This document shows positions 9,701 through 12,481 of a DNA stretch of 12,481 nucleotides, piece after piece. Position numbers and translations under genes: made by a program. The notes under the pieces were generated by a model. The model saw nothing but the letters and a program-made list of their open reading frames with translations, was not told where the DNA came from and did no database searches. The DNA is from Goniomonas avonlea (lineage: Eukaryota > Cryptophyceae > Goniomonadida > Goniomonadaceae): positions 1 to 12,481 of the forward strand of contig QUTJ01031527.1 of NCBI GenBank assembly GCA_003573635.1. Direction: 5' to 3'. Position 1 is the first letter of the stretch, and every line of letters starts with the position of its first letter.

Positions 9701-11121
9701 CTTGTCTGACCATCCCACGTACCTGGCGCCAACTCGTCCAACTCCTTTCCTCGCAGCCCGAGCTGCGTCGGTCCCAACCGACAACTCTGCCGACGCTGCC
9801 AGAGCTGCAAACCCTCCAGGCAACTCCTTTGGACGCACTGCCTCAGGCAACGTCAGGGAGGTGCAGGAGGCGAGGGCGCAGCCAACACGGGTACTCTCTG
9901 GGCCTTACGGCACCCGAGTTGTCACCGCCACACCTGTCGCCACTAACGCGCTCCCGGTGTCCCTTGTTCGTACCGTCTCGGATCAAACCTCTGTGAGTCT
10001 CCAATCTATTCTCTGCCTTCTCTTGCCCAATGTCGACGCTTCCTTGTCATGACGCTATGGCCTGCTCTGATATTGTGACTCTCCCGTGTCCTGATATTGT
10101 TGACTCACGCTGCCTTCCTGATATTGCTGACTCTACCTTGTCCTGATATTGTTCACTCTTTGTACCTTGTCCACTCTACCTTGTCCTGACATCGTTCAGT
10201 CTTTCTCCCTTGGCTTGATATCGTTGACTCTATGCACGCCCTCAACGCGTCCCTCTGATGCGGTCGTGCGAGAAGCGCACGTGCCGGGCTGCGCGGGGAT
10301 CGAAGAGAAGTCGTTGATGTCCTGCTAACCACGCGATAGTCGGTGTGTGGTGTCAGTCAGCAACATGTATGTATCAGTGATGATCGCCTACAACCTGGGA
10401 GAGGAGCATGCTCCTGGGATGGCTTCGCCTTATTCTTGTCATTTTCAGGCGCAGTCGTCCGCGCGCGGCTTGGGTTGGAGGGCTGTCGCCATGGACAAGC
10501 AGCCAAGACAACCTGAGCACCCTCCTCCCTACGGTGTGCTGTCATCGCCTGGCCTCCCCTGTCCTCCTTGATGCTTGCCATGTCCCTGCTGACGATGAAC
10601 ACCAGCCACTGTGCTTGCAATAGACGACACAAGACGTAGGAATGACCAGAGATTCGAACAGGTCTCGGACGCAGCAGGTCTGACCCTTTCAACCGAGAGC
10701 AAGGGCAGCGACAGATGCTGCACCAGGGTGTGGTTCGAGTTGTCAGTGAAGGCTCCCGCTTTCAGCCTGTGGAGGTGAGCAACATGGTTGATTGCCATGA
10801 TTTGGGGCTTCGTATCATACTCTATTCCCCCAATCCCTAATCATTTTTTCTTTGCTCCACATATTGCTGGCTGTCTGTGGCTGGTTCTTTCACCGCACCA
10901 GCATCTTGAGTCCAGCCCTCAGACACCGACACTGCACCCTACAGGGCGTGTGCGCGCTCGGCATGGACCCCGCCTCAGGAGGAGACCCCTTGTATACCTC
11001 AGCCTCACCCAAGGCTCCTACCGTGCGCACTGTGTCCAACTACCCTGAGTCGCACTTCACCCGCATGCTCAAGGACCATAGCAACCCAATCAAACCGATG
11101 ACCCACCAGTACCGGTCTTAA
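3782..11121 (+). CDS. LIM(x4)-DA1-type zinc peptidase with long C-terminal tail
   Basis: A probable intracellular, ubiquitin-linked zinc metallopeptidase of the DA1 family with extra LIM protein-binding domains. Inferred exons: 3782-4123, 4165-4333, 4383-4542, 4620-4752, 4857-5045, 5606-5728, 5908-6024, 6370-6513, 6883-6988, 7165-7360, 7513-7606, 7803-7965, 8179-8543, 8876-8947, 9207-9401, 9523-9649, 9757-9992, 10449-10533, 10662-10774, 10945-11121. Every junction is GT...AG and keeps phase, giving about 1101 residues and a TAA stop. Order: four LIM domains (29-258), the DA1-type zinc module (267-324), the peptidase domain to about 508 with HELGH at 424-428, then an unrecognised tail. The ATG at 3782 was chosen because it is the only ATG close before the first LIM cysteines; an upstream exon is possible. 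Exon 9 could start at 6871 instead, adding four residues. The first 10 exons are well supported by family match. The later ones rest on splice signals and phase, so the tail could be a separate gene. Confidence 0.8.
3866..4722 (+). other. Four tandem LIM domains (exons 1-4)
   Basis: LIM domains fold around two zinc ions and bind protein partners. LIM1 ligands are C29, C32, H49, H52, C55, C58, C77, C80. LIM2: C89, C92, H109, H112, C115, C118, C137, D140. LIM3: C149, C152, H169, C172, C175, C178, C196, C199. LIM4: C208, C211, H228, C231, C234, C237, C255, C258. Spacing follows CxxC-x16/17-Hxx(C/H)xxCxxC. Wording such as FFEQDGDPAC and HPQHFRC resembles paxillin and LIM-only adaptors. Introns 1-3 (41, 49 and 77 nt) each cut a LIM domain in or near the central ligand cluster, and removing them restores the exact ligand spacing, which strongly supports the exon model. 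Confidence 0.9.
4747..5045 (+). other. DA1-type atypical zinc module
   Basis: Exon 4 ends with C267-Q268 and exon 5 opens with F-C270, so the CxxC pair forms only after splicing of the 104-nt intron 4753-4856. It is followed by C289-xx-H292, C299-xx-C302 and C321-xx-C324. The pattern of WxxxxxC-xx-H, then CxxC, then DGRKxCxxC is the signature of the second, LIM-like module before the peptidase in plant DA1 proteins; here it reads SDGRKQCSAC. Its presence ties the LIM array to the peptidase behind it. Confidence 0.85.
5046..5605 (+). other. Intron 5 of the peptidase gene (560 nt)
   Basis: It begins GTGCGC after ...AITS and ends CTGCGGCAG before VEDANAL. The family alignment is continuous across it, so no missing exon is expected. 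The reading frame happens to stay open for about 200 nt into the intron, which gives a false long exon. A 35-bp minisatellite occupies the middle. Confidence 0.75.
5358..5506. repeat. 35-bp minisatellite in intron 5
   Basis: Units begin with CTCCGAGATG at 5358, 5393, 5428 and 5463, and a partial fifth copy begins at 5498: an exact 35-bp period with almost no divergence (one T-to-C change in the second copy). The near-identity implies recent expansion or active homogenisation. Confidence 0.95.
6309..6369 (+). repeat. Duplicated 3' splice-site segment
   Basis: A 24-nt segment, GCTGACAATGATTTGT followed by (A/G)GCTGCA(C/G), occurs at 6309-6332 and 6346-6369. The second copy ends in CAG and is the acceptor for exon 8, which carries the catalytic HELGH. 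The first copy ends in CAC and cannot serve. Confidence 0.8.
6613..6690. repeat. 28-bp direct repeat in intron 8
   Basis: Two copies beginning CTCGACGCA lie at 6613-6640 and 6663-6690, 50 bp apart, with four differences. Further degenerate pieces of the same sequence surround them. Confidence 0.75.
6743..6775. repeat. CA-rich microsatellite in intron 8
   Basis: A run of CA dinucleotides interrupted by GTA and TACA steps, lying in the intron between the catalytic exon and exon 9. Confidence 0.85.
8581..8643. repeat. 27-bp direct repeat in intron 13
   Basis: Copies beginning CCACTTCCAC at 8581-8607 and 8617-8643, with a 36-bp period and three differences. Each holds a run of T followed by AC and CCCTG. 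Confidence 0.8.
10064..10232. repeat. Degenerate minisatellite in intron 17
   Basis: About six or seven imperfect units centred on CCTGATATTGTTGACTC follow one another, several with CTACCTTGT between them. Later copies change to GACATCGTTCAGTC and GATATCGTTGACTC. The stretch fills most of the first half of the 456-nt intron 9993-10448. No exon was found in the rest. Confidence 0.8.
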
Positions 11122-12116
11122 CGCCCTATTGGCACTTGGCTCATCACAGAGTCGCGGTTCAAGCTAGTGGCAATGACAGTGGCACTGAGTGCCTGTGAAG
11201 CGCACTGCCAGAGAGGTCGGCGAGCCAACTGGATAGAAGTGAGAGGGCACACTCTACAACAGCGTGGTGGGGATGCTATGTCGGTCCCAACGTCGAAGCC
11301 AACTTGAACTCTGACTGACGGTTAGACCTCACCGCCTCGTACCAAAACTTTTGTACCGCCACTATGCTCTTGCAATTGTGACAAGTCCTTTGTGAGTAGT
11401 TTCAGCCCTGTTGCAATATTTGTCTCATGCCCGGCTCGGTGACAAGGCCATGGTAACAAGTCACAATAGTGTGACATGATGAATATTAAAAAAGAAGAAA
11501 GGTGTAAATCCCGCAGAGTTGGATAGTATTCACCAACAATGCGTATTGTACCCAAGTTATTCTGTGTGTTATTCTGTGTGTGTAATGGATGAAAGGGTCG
11601 AGGCAAAAAATCGAGAGCGAGAGAAAACTGAAGGAATAAATTAATTCTCATTTAGGTTAGTTCTGCAGACAGCCCACTCAGAAAACCCAACATTGTCTCA
11701 CCAAGAGTAATCTACGTGCGAGCACTGCACTAGCTACGCAAACTACTGTTGATTTGTTGTTTGTCTGCAATAAATCCCTGTGTCGTCGGCGCAAAGCGCG
11801 CAGTACTACCAGAGGGCTTTGCATTGACCACAACTTTTGGGATGAATAGAATTTATTGAATGAACAACAACACGGAGTACTTCGACTTGCATCCAAAAAC
11901 AAGCAAACACACCCTCCAGTCACCCACTGACCTCCGCGGGAAAATCCTATCCATCGAAAAAGGTACAACCGATCCCAATCACACGGGACCTGCAGCTTCG
12001 CGCTGGTACACAGGAACCAGTCACCGACCTCCGTGCAGCCAGATTGTGGCCTCGCTCACTGTAGCAGTCAGGGACAACGGGCACCCGACGCGTCACACCC
12101 ATCACAGTGACGCTAC
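11122..12116. other. 3' flank and spacer with poly(A)-type signals
   Basis: After the TAA stop at 11119-11121 no convincing coding region follows. AATAAA occurs on the plus strand at 11635-11640 and 11769-11774, both more than 500 bp past the stop, so either a long 3' UTR or chance. On the minus strand AATAAA reads at 11857-11852, as expected if a convergent transcript ends here, but the minus strand further right shows no long open frame. An open plus frame at 11860-12219 (119 codons) has no recognised domain and its end enters the inverted repeat. Confidence 0.5.
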
Positions 12117-12481
12117 TCTAAATAACGACGCTGTCGCAGCTAGAGCTCGCATTAACTTCACGCTAATCACCTCACATCCAACTAGACCCGTTGCATGCTC
12201 GCGAGAACCACAGCCATGAGCTGCGCAGAAGAGTAGCTGCAGCAAACATGCCGCGTGGGGCAAACGTCAGATCAATAAAAGTTAACAGCACACCCGTTGC
12301 ATCCCCCGTCAACCCTGACGAGGACCCTACCCCCACCCATTCAAACCCAACGACCGCTTGCGTGAACGAGCCCTGCTGCTCCGTGACCGACCCTCTCGAG
12401 CATCCAACGGCTTGTCTAGTTGGATGTGAGGTGAGTTAGCGGGTCAGCTAACGCGCTAGCTGCGAAAACGCCGTTTCGAGC
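12117..12481. mobile_element. Long imperfect inverted repeat, possible MITE or foldback element
   Basis: The left arm (about 12117-12207) and right arm (about 12391-12481) are reverse complements over roughly 90 bp with small gaps. The core is exact for 21 bp: the segment at 12167-12187 is the complement of the one at 12414-12434. Outside it the match goes on with scattered changes: TTAGCG, then CTAGCTGCGA and CG(T/C)CGTT. Inside it both arms carry CCGTTG(C/G)ATGCTCG. About 185 bp separate the arms. The right arm runs off the window, so the outer end and any target-site duplication are not visible. No transposase is seen. Confidence 0.6.
12248..12430 (+). CDS. Doubtful first exon of a further gene (partial)
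   Basis: An open frame from the ATG at 12248 (context CAAACATG) encodes 61 residues, including KVNSTPVASPVNPDEDPTPT, and stops at a strong donor, GAG followed by GTGAGT, at 12430/12431 in phase 0. No domain is recognised. The last third and the donor itself lie in the right arm of the inverted repeat, so the coding look may be accidental. The continuation would lie beyond the window. Confidence 0.2.

Larger units (their letters stand above)
7206..11121 (+). other. Unrecognised C-terminal tail (exons 10-20)
   Basis: About 590 residues follow the peptidase. Residues 509-767 are rich in Ser, Pro, Asn and Thr and look disordered. Exons 14-15 (768 to about 815) are Gln/Arg/Glu-rich, for example QRLREAQERKAALAQQSQ, and probably form a coiled coil. 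Exon 18 ends in EHPPPYG, a PPxY motif (1002-1005). The last exon ends HFTRMLKDHSNPIKPMTHQ just before the stop. No known domain was recognised. Splice phases agree from exon 9 through exon 20. Weakest donors: exon 10 (GTACAC), exon 13 (GTCATA), exon 15 (GTACAT). If the peptidase gene ends earlier, this would be a separate gene; an in-frame ATG at 8837 is a candidate start. Confidence 0.55.

Noticed and set aside
11678-11968. A 96-codon minus-strand frame as a gene end near the minus-strand AATAAA
   Set aside because: It has no domain and spans the poly(A)-type signal itself, and no further minus-strand frame of useful length lies upstream of it.

Overview
The window looks like nuclear DNA of an intron-dense unicellular eukaryote (a protist or alga; the lineage cannot be fixed from sequence alone). 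Both recognisable genes are cut into many short exons by GT...AG introns. Several introns are only 41-58 nt long, open frames jump between frames exactly at splice signals, and introns and spacers carry microsatellites and minisatellites. There is no bacterial layout: no operons and no Shine-Dalgarno sites.

Layout. Positions 1-751 are a repeat-rich spacer (degenerate TG-rich repeats, an alternating purine-pyrimidine tract, a palindrome next to a TATA-like box). Positions 3607 down to about 752, minus strand, hold a 12-exon gene for a major facilitator superfamily (MFS) transporter of the SV2/SVOP-like group. A 174-bp spacer (3608-3781) separates it from a head-to-head neighbour on the plus strand (3782-11121). 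I reconstructed that neighbour as one 20-exon gene of about 1101 codons. Positions 11122-12116 are spacer with poly(A)-signal-like hexamers on both strands. From about 12117 to the window end lies a long imperfect inverted repeat, which overlaps a doubtful first exon of a further gene.

The plus-strand gene is the main item. Its first part encodes four canonical paxillin-like LIM zinc domains. These lead directly into the atypical zinc module and the HExxH zinc-peptidase domain of the DA1 family, described in plants as ubiquitin-activated peptidases that limit organ growth. After the peptidase the phase-consistent exons continue for about 590 residues: a Ser/Pro/Asn-rich linker, a Gln/Arg/Glu-rich probable coiled coil, and a C-terminal part with a PPPY motif. 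I do not recognise this tail, and a second gene joined by my model cannot be excluded. All exon boundaries were set by hand from splice signals, frame continuity and family motifs; no transcript evidence was available.

The two genes probably share a promoter region. Nothing in the sequence ties the transporter and the peptidase into one pathway.
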